A stretch of 64,000 bases of DNA from Ruegeria lacuscaerulensis (GCF_013031245.1 NZ_WPZL01000001.1:372001-436000); one strand, 5' to 3'. Shown: positions 42,554 to 51,347, numbered from the stretch's first letter. Notes: generated by a model not told the origin, from the sequence alone. Numbers and translations are program-made.

Positions 42554-43753
42554 ATGCCAAAAGATGACCTGCAATTAATGCGCGACTTGATAGAAGCACA
42601 GCGGGAAGGGTTCGCTTTGCCGCGCCATTTCTATACGTCTCAGGCGGTTTATGAAAATGACATCAGTACGTTCTGGAACCGCAACTGGATCTGGGTCGGT
42701 CACGTAAGCCAGATCGAGGAACCCGGTGACTATTTCCTGTTCGATTACGGCCCCGAGTCCGTGATCATCGTTCGGGACCGCGAGGGTGAAGTACGTGCGC
42801 ATCTGAATGTTTGTCGCCATCGGGGTTCGCGGGTTTGCGTGGAACAGAAAGGCAAGGCGCGTAACTTCATCTGTCCCTACCACGCGTGGACCTTTGACCT
42901 GAACGGAAAGCTACGAAACGGACGGTCAATGGGGGCTGATTTTGACCCGGGCCAATATGGTTTATTCCCGGTTCAGGTGAAGATCTTCCAAGGTCTTATT
43001 TTCATCTGCACGGCAGAGGAAGCGCCGCCATTGGACGCGGCGCTGGAAAAGTTAGCTCCACTTTCGATGCCGTTCGATTTCGAGAATCTGAAGGTCGCGC
43101 ATGAGGCGTCCTATCCGGTTCCGGCGAACTGGAAACTGGCCTTGGAGAACTATCTGGAGTGCTATCATTGCGCACCTTCCCATCAGGACTATTCACGCAG
43201 CCATTCATTGAAAGACCCTGCACAGGTTCTGGAGTTCAGTGGTGCACTGCATGAGCGGATGCGAGAAGCCGGAGTTCCGGTTGAGGAGCTTGACCTGACC
43301 GGCGAAAACGCTGTCGCGCCGGGTGCGGATGTCTATTGGCGGCGTTACCCGCTGTTTCCCGGCTACATGACCGGCAGCAAGGATGGTGCGCCCCTGGCTC
43401 CGCCTCTGGGTGAGCTGAAAACCCACGACGGTGGAGCCACCGATCTGGGGATCGGTACACTGAACTATTTCCTTGTCTATGCCGATCATGTGGTTGGGTA
43501 CCGGTTCGTCCCACGAGACCTGCAAGAGACGGATATTCAGATCGTCTGGTACGTGCGCGGCGACGCTGAAGAGGGTCGCGACTATGACAAGGATGCCCTG
43601 ACATGGCTTTGGCATGTCACGTCGCTCGATGACGAAAGGATCATCCGGCACAATCAGGAAGGTGTGAACTCACACCGCTTCGTTCCGGGACCATTGTCAG
43701 AAATGGAAGCGAGCATTCCCGGCTTCTATCGCAACTACTTCAGCATGATCTGA
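42554..43753 (+). CDS. Rieske non-haem iron oxygenase of the quaternary-ammonium type
   Basis: This 399-residue oxygenase alpha subunit is counted from ATG 42554, which has GAGGTG five bases upstream; an ATG at 42542 overlaps the previous stop. The Rieske cluster ligands are C87-x-H89 and C107-x2-H110. The mononuclear iron site reads E202-x2-H205-x4-H210 in ENYLECYHCAPSH. The bridging residue is Glu, as in carnitine oxygenase CntA and the betaine demethylases Stc2 and GbcA, whereas aromatic dioxygenases use Asp. It should oxidatively demethylate or cleave a quaternary ammonium compound. No reductase gene is nearby, so electrons must come from a partner encoded elsewhere. Confidence 0.87.
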   Translation: MPKDDLQLMRDLIEAQREGFALPRHFYTSQAVYENDISTFWNRNWIWVGHVSQIEEPGDYFLFDYGPESVIIVRDREGEVRAHLNVCRHRGSRVCVEQKGKARNFICPYHAWTFDLNGKLRNGRSMGADFDPGQYGLFPVQVKIFQGLIFICTAEEAPPLDAALEKLAPLSMPFDFENLKVAHEASYPVPANWKLALENYLECYHCAPSHQDYSRSHSLKDPAQVLEFSGALHERMREAGVPVEELDLTGENAVAPGADVYWRRYPLFPGYMTGSKDGAPLAPPLGELKTHDGGATDLGIGTLNYFLVYADHVVGYRFVPRDLQETDIQIVWYVRGDAEEGRDYDKDALTWLWHVTSLDDERIIRHNQEGVNSHRFVPGPLSEMEASIPGFYRNYFSMI

Positions 43754-43778
43754 CACGCTCAGAATTCGGAGAACAAAC

Positions 43779-45347
43779 ATGACAGAGTTAACGCAGCGCA
43801 GATCTAGACGGCGCGGGGGCGGGCGTGAAGCGCGTGCCGCCGTTCGAACCAGCAACGCCGCCTCGCAGGCAATCTGGCCGGGCATTCCGGGTGGGCGATA
43901 CAAGCCCCTCTCGGACGTAGACATGTCGCGCATACATGAGGCCGCCCTCAGCATTCTGGAGCGCACAGGGGTAGGGGACCCCACGCAGGAAGTTCTTGAT
44001 CTCGTATTGCCCAAAGGGGCGACTGTGAATGGGCATGGCCGACTGTGCTTCCCCCGCGCGTTGATGGAAGACCTGTTGGCCAAAGCAGCCAGCGAATTCT
44101 ATGTCCACGCGCGCGGGTCGCGGGCTGGTAAGAACGATATGCACTGCACCAAGGACAAGGTGTATTACGCAAATTCCGGTACGGCGGTGACCACGTTTGA
44201 CGCGGAAACGCGCAGCTACCGGCCGTCAACGCTCAAGGACATATACGACTTCACCCGCCTGGTTGACCGGCTCGACAACATTCACATGACCGGCGACACG
44301 GTTCTGGCGACGGATGTGCCGCAGGATTACGAGCATGACATGAGCATGCTCTACGCCATACTGGCGGGCAGTGAAAAACCGTCCTGCCTGACGTTCAGAA
44401 CCCGCGAGCACATTCAGGACGCAATCCATCTGTTCGATCTGGCATCAGGCGGGGAGGGCAAGTTCCTTGAAAAGCCCTCGGTCATCTTTGGTGGATGCCC
44501 CATCGTTTCACCGCTCAGGTTCGGGCGCGAAAACCTGGAGATTCTGATCGATACGGCGAAAATGGGCCTTGTCTGCGACCTTGCCGTTCCACCGCAGGCC
44601 GGGGCGACGTCACCTGCGCCACTGGCCGGAACACTGGCTCAGGCCGTTGCCGAGACGCTATCGTGTGTTGCCATCGCAAACCTGATCAATCCCGGAACAC
44701 CTGTTGTTTTCGCGGCATGGCCTTTTATCACCGATCTCCGCACAGGCTCATTCACCGGCGGTAGCGGCGAACAGGCGCTGATCTCAGCCGCGGCCATTCA
44801 GATGGGCAATTTCTACAACCTTCCAACCAGCGTCGGCTGCGGCATGACGGATTCCAAAATTCCTGATGCGCAATACGGTCTGGAAAAGGCCTTGACTTTC
44901 GCGTTAGCGGCCCATGCCGGGGCCAACAGGCTGTGCGAATTCGGCGGTATGCTTGGCAGTCTGATGGGGTGCAGTTTTGAGTCGATGGTCATCGACAACG
45001 AGGCCGCCGGTATGATCTCGCGAACGCTTCGCGGGATTGAGGTGAGCGACGACACGCTTTCTGTCGATGTGATCCACGATTGCGCAATCGATCCCGGACA
45101 TTTCCTCGGCAACGCGCAAACCCTGCAATACATGGAGACAGAATACGTCTACCCAACACTCCTGGATCGGGAACTGACGGACACTTGGGAGAAGACGGGT
45201 CGAAAGGATATGTTCGAGCGGAGCCGTTCTGTGGTGGATGACATTCTATCCAATCATTACCCGAACTACTTTGGCAGCAAGGCGGATGAAGAGGTGCGGT
45301 CTAAGTTTCCTATCAAATTACCGCCCGAAGCGATGCGCGCTGGTTGA
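43779..45347 (+). CDS. MttB-family corrinoid methyltransferase, non-pyrrolysine type
   Basis: This 522-residue protein belongs to the trimethylamine methyltransferase family. Visible features are a basic leader (RRSRRRGGGREARAAVR), IWPGIPGGRYKPLSD, ILERTGVGDPTQEV and PVVFAAWPFITDLRTGSFTGG in the core. The C-terminal part has HDCAIDPGHFLGNAQTLQYM and the NYFG-type ending. There is no in-frame amber codon, so it lacks pyrrolysine, like the glycine-betaine methyltransferase MtgB. It should move a methyl group from a quaternary amine to a corrinoid protein, but no MttC-like gene is in the window. It lies 25 bases after the Rieske gene in the same operon. Confidence 0.9.
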   Translation: MTELTQRRSRRRGGGREARAAVRTSNAASQAIWPGIPGGRYKPLSDVDMSRIHEAALSILERTGVGDPTQEVLDLVLPKGATVNGHGRLCFPRALMEDLLAKAASEFYVHARGSRAGKNDMHCTKDKVYYANSGTAVTTFDAETRSYRPSTLKDIYDFTRLVDRLDNIHMTGDTVLATDVPQDYEHDMSMLYAILAGSEKPSCLTFRTREHIQDAIHLFDLASGGEGKFLEKPSVIFGGCPIVSPLRFGRENLEILIDTAKMGLVCDLAVPPQAGATSPAPLAGTLAQAVAETLSCVAIANLINPGTPVVFAAWPFITDLRTGSFTGGSGEQALISAAAIQMGNFYNLPTSVGCGMTDSKIPDAQYGLEKALTFALAAHAGANRLCEFGGMLGSLMGCSFESMVIDNEAAGMISRTLRGIEVSDDTLSVDVIHDCAIDPGHFLGNAQTLQYMETEYVYPTLLDRELTDTWEKTGRKDMFERSRSVVDDILSNHYPNYFGSKADEEVRSKFPIKLPPEAMRAG

Positions 45348-45368
45348 GTGCTGCAAGCCAAATAGAAG

Positions 45369-45395
45369 GCATCGCAACCCGCTTGGTTGCGATGC
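45369..45395. terminator. perfect hairpin between convergent operons
   Basis: GCATCGCAACC (45369-45379) and GGTTGCGATGC (45385-45395) are exact 11-base inverted repeats with a 5-base loop. They sit between the 3' ends of the methyltransferase and aminotransferase genes, which converge. T-runs are weak on both sides, so termination efficiency is uncertain. Confidence 0.65.
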
Positions 45396-45411
45396 TACGA
45401 CAAGGTGGGGC

Positions 45412-46806
45412 CTAAGCCCTGAACCTGCCCTGACGTGTCAGGTCCTCGGTCGCCAATCGGATGCCCATCTCCAAAATGTCGAACATCTTGTTCAACTCAC
45501 TTTCGGTTATGATCAGCGGCGGAGAGAATACGCACATGTTGATGATTGGCCGCAGGATCAGCCCGTTTTCCTGGCAATGACGATCAATCAGTGTACCCAC
45601 CGATTTGTCCAGATCCAACGTATCGTCAGCCCCCGCATCAGCAACGCACTCAACGCATCCAACAAGCCCCATTCCACGTGCGTCGCCTACCAGAGGCAGT
45701 TCTCCCAAGGCTTGAAGGCGTTCTTCGAACAACGGAGTGATCGCGCGAACGTGTTCGAGGACACCGTCACGCTCCATGATTTCAATCGTCTTCAGCCCTG
45801 CTGCCGCGCTAACGGGATGGCCGGAGTAGGTGAAGCCATTTGAGAATGTCGCGTCCTGCGCGTTTTCTCCACTCACATCCGCAATCAGCCTGTCAGAGAT
45901 TATGCAGGCCCCCATGGGCACATAGCCGGACGTCATTCCCTTGGCGCAGGTGATGATATCCGGTTGAATTCCAAAGACATCTTCGGAGGCAAACCAATGC
46001 CCCAAGCGACCGAACCCGGTCACGACTTCGTCCGAAATATACAGGACATCGTATTTCCGACAGACTTCCAGGCACCGCTTATGATACCCCTGTGGGGGCA
46101 CGATGACGCCACCGGAGCAAAGGATCGGTTCGGCAATGAACGCGGCGACCTTGTCGGCGCCTGTTTCAAGGATCATGTTTTCCAGATCGTCGATTTTTTC
46201 GTTCAGAAAATCGTCGAGCGTCTGATCAGGGCTGCGTGTATACGGGTTCACGTTCGGCAAAAACCGCGTCAGGTGGGTTGCCTGATCCAACCATCCTTTG
46301 TCGCGCTCCTTACCGGACACAGAAGCCGCCAGATAAGTCGAACCATGATAAGCTTTCTGCCGTGAGATCACGATTTTCTTTTCAGGTTTGCCCAGCAGGT
46401 TGTTGCGGAACTGCACAAAGCGCAGCGCGCTGTCCACGGCCGTGGAGCCGCCCGTGGTAAAGAACACATGGTTCAGGTCTCCGGGGGTTCGCTTGGCAAT
46501 CTCATGCGCCAGTTGGGCTGGCGCCGAATTGGCGTTGTTGAATGGCGAGAAATACGCCATCTCCTTTGCCTGCTGAGCCATTGCATCCGCTATTTCGGTG
46601 TTTCCGTAACCCAACTGAACGCACCACATGCCGGCAGGCCCGTCGATCAGGCGACTGTCGTCTGCAGTTATCACATGAATACCCTGACCACTTTCAGCAA
46701 AGGTCCGGTCGTTATTGCCCAGATATGCCATCCCCTCCCACGGATGCAGGAAATGCGCGTTGTCCCAATCACGAATGGATTGAAAGCTTGAGTTCAGCAG
46801 AGTCAT
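45412..46806 (-). CDS. class III PLP-dependent aminotransferase
   Basis: This 464-residue enzyme is counted from ATG 46806 (MTLLNSSFQSIRDWDNAHFL). It is an omega-amino-acid:pyruvate type aminotransferase. It has FTTGGSTAVDSALRF, the YHGSTYLAASVSG block, DEVVTGFGRLG and the PLP lysine in ITCAKGMTSGYVPMGA. Relatives act on taurine, beta-alanine or putrescine. It converges with the demethylase operon and is divergent from the right BetI-like regulator, with a palindrome inside its own promoter. It could remove the amino group left after demethylation. The substrate is inferred only from context. Confidence 0.88.
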   Translation of the reverse strand: MTLLNSSFQSIRDWDNAHFLHPWEGMAYLGNNDRTFAESGQGIHVITADDSRLIDGPAGMWCVQLGYGNTEIADAMAQQAKEMAYFSPFNNANSAPAQLAHEIAKRTPGDLNHVFFTTGGSTAVDSALRFVQFRNNLLGKPEKKIVISRQKAYHGSTYLAASVSGKERDKGWLDQATHLTRFLPNVNPYTRSPDQTLDDFLNEKIDDLENMILETGADKVAAFIAEPILCSGGVIVPPQGYHKRCLEVCRKYDVLYISDEVVTGFGRLGHWFASEDVFGIQPDIITCAKGMTSGYVPMGACIISDRLIADVSGENAQDATFSNGFTYSGHPVSAAAGLKTIEIMERDGVLEHVRAITPLFEERLQALGELPLVGDARGMGLVGCVECVADAGADDTLDLDKSVGTLIDRHCQENGLILRPIINMCVFSPPLIITESELNKMFDILEMGIRLATEDLTRQGRFRA

Positions 46807-46837
46807 GTTGCACCAAGTTGTAATATTTATCACAAAA

Positions 46838-46862
46838 TGAATGATCGTTCATTCAATGTCAA
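46838..46862 (-). promoter_or_regulatory. promoter with palindromic operator for the aminotransferase gene
   Basis: TGAATGA-TCGT-TCATTCA (46838-46855) is a perfect 7-base inverted repeat. On the minus strand a TTGACA -35 hexamer (46862-46857) lies directly before it, so the operator would fill the spacer of the aminotransferase promoter. That is a classic repressor position. The divergent TetR gene starts 68 bases away. The central GAT-GT layout resembles the palindrome at 36472. Confidence 0.65.
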
Positions 46863-46922
46863 TCCTTGAACTTCCCAGCCACCTGATGCGAGAAAACAAA
46901 AGAGTGAGTGAAGTAGCGAAGG

Positions 46923-47573
46923 ATGAGTAAGATTACTGCCACCGCCCATTCCCCATCCAACGCCCGAGAACTGAGCAAATCGCAGAACCGGAAGCTGCTG
47001 ATAGAAGCTGCTGCGGATGCCATCCACAAATTTGGAATTCGCGGGACCACCGCTGCAAACATCCACGAGTTGTCAGGGTTGTCCCGAGGAATGGTGAACC
47101 TGCATTTCGGCTCCAAAGAAAAGCTGCTTTTGGCTGTGGCCGAGGAATTGTCAGCGCGCTACTCTGGCCAGTGGCAGGCGATTGCAGGCGATGCAGACCT
47201 GAGTCCCGCAGAAAAGCTGGTCGGTATTATAGAGGCGGACTTCGATCCCTATGTCCTGAATGCGCGAGACGTGGCTATCTGGTTCGCGTTCAGGGCTGAA
47301 GCACTTTCCAATCCAGACATCTACCCGTTCATCGACTCGCGAGATCAGGGGTTTCGCAAAACGATCCTGGAGCTTTGCCATCAATTGAAGAACCAAGCCG
47401 GTTATGAGGGCGTGGACGCGAAGCTTGCAACAGATGCGTTGATTGCATTGCTCGAAGGCCTCTGGACCGACTACCACTTACATTCGGATACTTTTAAATC
47501 CACCGAGGCTGTGAAGATCTGTCTGTTTGTGCTGCAGACATTTTTTCCAAAACACTTTGCGCGGACACCATGA
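46923..47573 (+). CDS. BetI-like TetR-family repressor (right flank of amine cluster)
   Basis: This 216-residue TetR regulator has its helix-turn-helix in TTAANIHELSGLSRGMVNLHFGSK (about residues 40-63). The BetI-like ligand domain has AIWFAFRAEALSNPD and ALLEGLWTDYHLHSDTF. It is a paralog of the regulator at 35707. It is divergent from the aminotransferase gene, with a palindromic operator between them, so it probably controls that gene and itself. Two related regulators may sense the substrate and a downstream intermediate separately. Confidence 0.88.
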   Translation: MSKITATAHSPSNARELSKSQNRKLLIEAAADAIHKFGIRGTTAANIHELSGLSRGMVNLHFGSKEKLLLAVAEELSARYSGQWQAIAGDADLSPAEKLVGIIEADFDPYVLNARDVAIWFAFRAEALSNPDIYPFIDSRDQGFRKTILELCHQLKNQAGYEGVDAKLATDALIALLEGLWTDYHLHSDTFKSTEAVKICLFVLQTFFPKHFARTP

Positions 47574-47944
47574 GCTTACGTAGCAGGGACCATTTCAAAT
47601 TTTTTATGGCTGATTTCTCGGTCCAGCATGCTGTTTGATCAGGGTGTTTTCCGCTCCAAACTGTCTGCTCAACTTCTGATCTATCCCGCAATCGGATGTG
47701 TGCATTTAGGCTGGTACAGGGATTGTCACAGGATCCGGCCTTGTATCGTCCTTCGGTGAACTCTGTACGCACACGTTTCGCGGCGCTTGCCGAACAGTTC
47801 GGTCTTTGCGCGACGCAAGGGACAGCCTCACTGCGGACTACCTGAGACTGGTTCGAAATTTTCTAAAGGCATCAGGTTACGCTATCTCGCCAATCCAGGC
47901 GCAAAATTTGGAACACAACCTTATCTTTAGCGGCGACATATCAT
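47574..47944. other. intergenic region with an IS6 right-end fragment
   Basis: The last third (about 47765-47880) is a decayed IS6 right end. The first two thirds contain no supported gene or repeat. No terminator is evident after the TetR gene. Confidence 0.45.
47765..47880 (+). mobile_element. IS6 right-end fragment, decayed
   Basis: TTTCGCGGCGCTTGCCGAAC corresponds to the last transposase codons. It is followed by GGGACAGCCTCACTG, CCTGAGACTGGTTCGAA and a damaged terminus (TTCTAAAGGCATCA in place of GTCTGACAGCACC). It matches the right parts of the derivatives at 28408 and 32519. The left end is missing. Confidence 0.7.
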
Positions 47945-48733
47945 TTAAGTGACCGGTCTCCGCGCACTGGTGACCATAAAGCCTGGGCCGGCAGTCCAGG
48001 CCTCAGGGTTGCGGATTATTGAAAGCGCTTCGGACAGCATTGCCTTGGACATAAATCCGCCTCCGATCAGCTGGGGCGCCAAGGTTGCCAACGTCAATGA
48101 CCATGTCTCCGCTTCTGCGCTTCCTGCGGTTTGCCCGGACATGTTCAGGATGGGTTGAATGTGCCTCGCATCAACTTCTGTATAGCCAGTTTTGACCAAA
48201 AGGCGTGGAAGCGTGCCGCCAAATCCAAGCTCCCATCCTTGCGCCGCAGCAAACTCAAGATATGCGGTCCAGAATGTTGCCCAAAACCGGCTGGGACCGG
48301 AAGCGATGCGGCCGAAGTCCATTTCAGTTGCAACAAATGCGCCGCCGGGTTTGAGCGCCTGCAGGATCTTGGACAAAACCTCGGTTCGGGTCGGCAAAAA
48401 GCAAAGCACCGAGCGACAGTGGATCAGATCATACAAGTCCGAACCAAGTTCGTCGCTTCGCAAATCTATTTCTTTTACCGACAGGTTGGACAATGCGTTT
48501 TCTTTGACGGATGACACATCCAGATCGCTGGCGATCACCTTTGCATCGGGAAAAGTCTCGGCAAGCCAGATCGCGACGCTTCCGCGCCCGGCACCAATAT
48601 CGAGACAGTTCGCTTTCGCGGGAAGGTTCAGCCTGTTGATGGTTGAAAACGTATCGGGATCATGCGCATGCGCCATCTGGTCGAGCCGCTCAGCCTCGGT
48701 CGGCAGGGTGTGAGGTAAGAGATCTTCGTACAT
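47945..48733 (-). CDS. class I SAM-dependent methyltransferase
   Basis: This 262-residue protein is counted from ATG 48733 (MYEDLLPHTLPTEAERLDQM), which has GGAGG eight bases upstream. SAM-binding motif I is LDIGAGRGSVAIWLAETFPD near residue 48. The acidic motif II is VIASDLD, and LIHCRSVLCFLPTR and LKPGGAFVATEMDFG follow. The acceptor is unknown. The gene is single and divergent from the DMT exporter gene at 48875. Confidence 0.85.
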   Translation of the reverse strand: MYEDLLPHTLPTEAERLDQMAHAHDPDTFSTINRLNLPAKANCLDIGAGRGSVAIWLAETFPDAKVIASDLDVSSVKENALSNLSVKEIDLRSDELGSDLYDLIHCRSVLCFLPTRTEVLSKILQALKPGGAFVATEMDFGRIASGPSRFWATFWTAYLEFAAAQGWELGFGGTLPRLLVKTGYTEVDARHIQPILNMSGQTAGSAEAETWSLTLATLAPQLIGGGFMSKAMLSEALSIIRNPEAWTAGPGFMVTSARRPVT

Positions 48734-48874
48734 CTGGTGCCTCCGGGATTTGTCCGGAAAATACAACAATATCGGTGAAAATTGTACCCCAGGGGTCCGG
48801 CCCGAATTTTGTGGTAGGGTTGGGCAGCCTCGTTCCTAAGCGGTGATCCGGTTGTTCAGAAAGGTACGAATGTT

Positions 48875-49786
48875 ATGAACAGACCCGTCGCACTCGACTA
48901 TCTGTTGCTGGTTGGGATCAGCCTTATATGGGGGTCTCAATTCGTTTTAAACGAACTGGCGATCCGCAGTTTCACGCCTTTGGTGGTTGCAACGGGAAGA
49001 GTGGTGATAGGATTTGCCACCCTGACGGTCATCGCAGCGGTGATGCATAAAAAGCTAGCCCGGAATTCGGTAGGTACTAGCGGGCAGCCCTGGAAGTTGT
49101 ATTGCGCGATCGCTGTCGCCGAGGCGATATTGCCGTGCTTTCTGATCCCATGGGGGCAGCAGCATGTCGATAGCAGCATCGCCGCGATCCTGTTGGCAAC
49201 CGTGCCGATTTTCACCCTGATCCTGGCCCCGTTTTTCGTGAAGGACGAGCATTGGAGTCTGATCGCTGCCGTAAGCGTCATTGTTGGTTTTATCGGTATT
49301 CTTGTTCTGATCGCTCCAAGTATTAAAGGTAGCTGGCTGGCGAATATTATTGGTGAACTGGCGATCCTTGGCGGCGCGTTGAGCTTTTCGCTGAGTCTGA
49401 TCATGATGAAACACCTGTCAGGTGTTCCGCCGGTTCTGGCAATGCGCAATGTCTTTATGATTGCGTCCGTAGTGCTGGTTATTTTGGTACTGGTATTGAA
49501 TACGCAGTGGCACCTGCGTCCAAGCTGGCAAAGCCTGTCGGCCTTGCTGGGGTTGGGAATTTTCTGCGGCGGTATCGCTTATGTCCTGTTCATCTATATG
49601 GTTGGCCGAACCGGCCCGACTTTCACCGCTCTTACCGGTTACCTGATCACCCTTGTCGGCGTATTCATCGGCATCGCATTTCTGAGTGAACGATTACAGA
49701 CAAACGACATCCTCGCGCTTGTTCTGATCATTGCCGCGCTTATCATCGGCAAGTACAAACCCTTGGGCAAAACCGAACCAAACTGA
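48875..49786 (+). CDS. EamA/DMT-family membrane transporter
   Basis: This 303-residue protein has ten predicted membrane segments in two EamA repeats. The first begins LLLVGISLIWGSQFVLNELAI, with PWGQQHVDSSIAAILLATVPIF at its end. The second begins IIGELAILGGALSFSLSLIMMK and ends YLITLVGVFIGIAFLSERLQ. It is probably a drug/metabolite exporter. The substrate is unknown. It converges with the bicupin gene, six bases away. Confidence 0.88.
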   Translation: MNRPVALDYLLLVGISLIWGSQFVLNELAIRSFTPLVVATGRVVIGFATLTVIAAVMHKKLARNSVGTSGQPWKLYCAIAVAEAILPCFLIPWGQQHVDSSIAAILLATVPIFTLILAPFFVKDEHWSLIAAVSVIVGFIGILVLIAPSIKGSWLANIIGELAILGGALSFSLSLIMMKHLSGVPPVLAMRNVFMIASVVLVILVLVLNTQWHLRPSWQSLSALLGLGIFCGGIAYVLFIYMVGRTGPTFTALTGYLITLVGVFIGIAFLSERLQTNDILALVLIIAALIIGKYKPLGKTEPN

Positions 49787-49792
49787 GTCCGG

Positions 49793-50962
49793 TCACTGCG
49801 GCGCAATAAAGACATCGCGTTTCGGGAATTCCTCGACAATGTCCAGTTTCTGGTCGAAATGCGCCGCAAGCAGGTAGTCTGGATTGCTCGCGATCCATTC
49901 GGAGAGGTCAATGGCCTGGTATTCCCCGGTGTTGAATGCGATCAGAATTCTAGCCCTTTCTTCCCCGGTATTTTCGATTGAGTGACCGTAGCCCTGCGGA
50001 ATATATCCCACATCACCTTTGTTCAGCGTCTCAGTGGCAAAACGCCCGTTTGCGCCAAACACAGTAATGCCGATGCCGCCGCTCATCACGTATTGCCATT
50101 CATCCGCATTTGGGTGCCAGTGAAATTCACGCATTCCGCCCGGTTCCAATTCCAGCACGACACCGGTAATTGTTGTTGCAATGGGAAATTCCTCCTGGCT
50201 GACCAGCCATTCGCGCCCCCCTTCAAATGAGGAATTGGGCCCCTGATCGAGAAGTCTGTATTTGTGCGTGTGGGGTGGTGTCGCAAGATGCCCCTGATGT
50301 GGTAGCGCCGGTGTTTCAGGGGGCGGGTTGCCATGCACGAAATACACCTCGCTTTTGGGAAACGAGTCAAAAGCAGCGGCGGGCAGGCCGAGGCTTTTCG
50401 ATAGCAGTTCTTTCGGTGCGTGGCCTATCCAATCCGTGATGCTGAAAGTGCCAAACTCAGAGAAATACCCATTGTCGAAGATCAGGATGAAGTGACACGG
50501 CTGATCGCCCAGGCATTGTATCGAATGCCCGTAACCTCGGGGGAAGTACCACACATCACCGGGTTCAAAATCATTGGTCTCGGACTCACCCGCCGGGTTT
50601 ATAACCGTGGTCCGGCAGCGGCCCTCCATGACGAATGCCCACTCTGCCGCAGTGGCATGCCAATGCAATTCGCGGGCCACGCCGGGCTCAAGCTTCATTG
50701 AAACGCCCGCAATTCCGGTAGAAACCGGCAACTGTTTGACGGTGGCTTCCTTGCCGAAACTGCCGCCGTCTTCGCGCCCTTTGGATTTTTCCAGTTCAAA
50801 CTTGAAGTTTGGGAGGTCTTGCTTGGAAAGCTCCGGGTCAGGAACGTTGTTCCAAAACGGGCCGGATGGATACTCCGCCGCCGACACTTGCGTGACAGCA
50901 GTTCCGCCCAAACCTGCCGCCGCTGCCGTTTTGAAGAATTCTCGCCGTGATGAATTAACCAT
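49793..50962 (-). CDS. oxalate-decarboxylase-like bicupin with TAT signal
   Basis: This 389-residue protein is counted from ATG 50962, which has GGAGG upstream. It starts with a twin-arginine signal (SSRREFFKTAAAAGLGG). Each cupin domain has an intact Mn site: ELHWHATAAEW with GYGHSIQ, and EFHWHPNADEWQ with GYGHSIEN. Relative to B. subtilis OxdC, the N-domain lid SENST is SEFGT, keeping the catalytic Glu but changing two lid residues. The likely reaction is oxalate to formate and CO2 in the periplasm. The lid change leaves oxidase activity or another dicarboxylate substrate open. Confidence 0.85.
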   Translation of the reverse strand: MVNSSRREFFKTAAAAGLGGTAVTQVSAAEYPSGPFWNNVPDPELSKQDLPNFKFELEKSKGREDGGSFGKEATVKQLPVSTGIAGVSMKLEPGVARELHWHATAAEWAFVMEGRCRTTVINPAGESETNDFEPGDVWYFPRGYGHSIQCLGDQPCHFILIFDNGYFSEFGTFSITDWIGHAPKELLSKSLGLPAAAFDSFPKSEVYFVHGNPPPETPALPHQGHLATPPHTHKYRLLDQGPNSSFEGGREWLVSQEEFPIATTITGVVLELEPGGMREFHWHPNADEWQYVMSGGIGITVFGANGRFATETLNKGDVGYIPQGYGHSIENTGEERARILIAFNTGEYQAIDLSEWIASNPDYLLAAHFDQKLDIVEEFPKRDVFIAPQ

Positions 50963-51347
50963 GCTGGCCTCCAAATCCATTGGATAAGACCCCGGCAGAA
51001 TAGCATGCCGTAGCCTGTTCGATAAATTCGGCTTTTTTTTAAACGAATGAAATGATGGCTCGCCTTCACCAAAGCGCGATCCTCTTGCAATTATCGGCTT
51101 AGGGTCTGCAATAGATCGAAGTGTGGTATTCGACTAAGCTGGAGGCGTTGGGGTCATCGGAACAACTCAACGCCTTGGTCGCTCAAAAAAGTAGTGTAAA
51201 CGCCGCGTTGGTTCCAAGGTCTGGGCCGAGCCCATTTGCCAGTCAGTACAGCTAATATCGCTGCAACTGACGTCAGGAACCTGGTATTTGCCTTACTCTG
51301 ATCTTCCAGATGCCCAGAGCTACTGACAAAAATCAAAAGCTAAATCC
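50963..51347. other. intergenic region, nothing recognised
   Basis: There is one 60-codon minus-strand frame (51154-51336) without a ribosome-binding site or recognisable product. No repeat or clear terminator is seen. The bicupin promoter should lie just right of 50962. Confidence 0.5.

Noticed and set aside
51154..51336. 60-codon minus-strand frame in the gap before the HupE-like gene
   Set aside because: It has no ribosome-binding site, no homology that I can recognise and no conserved context.
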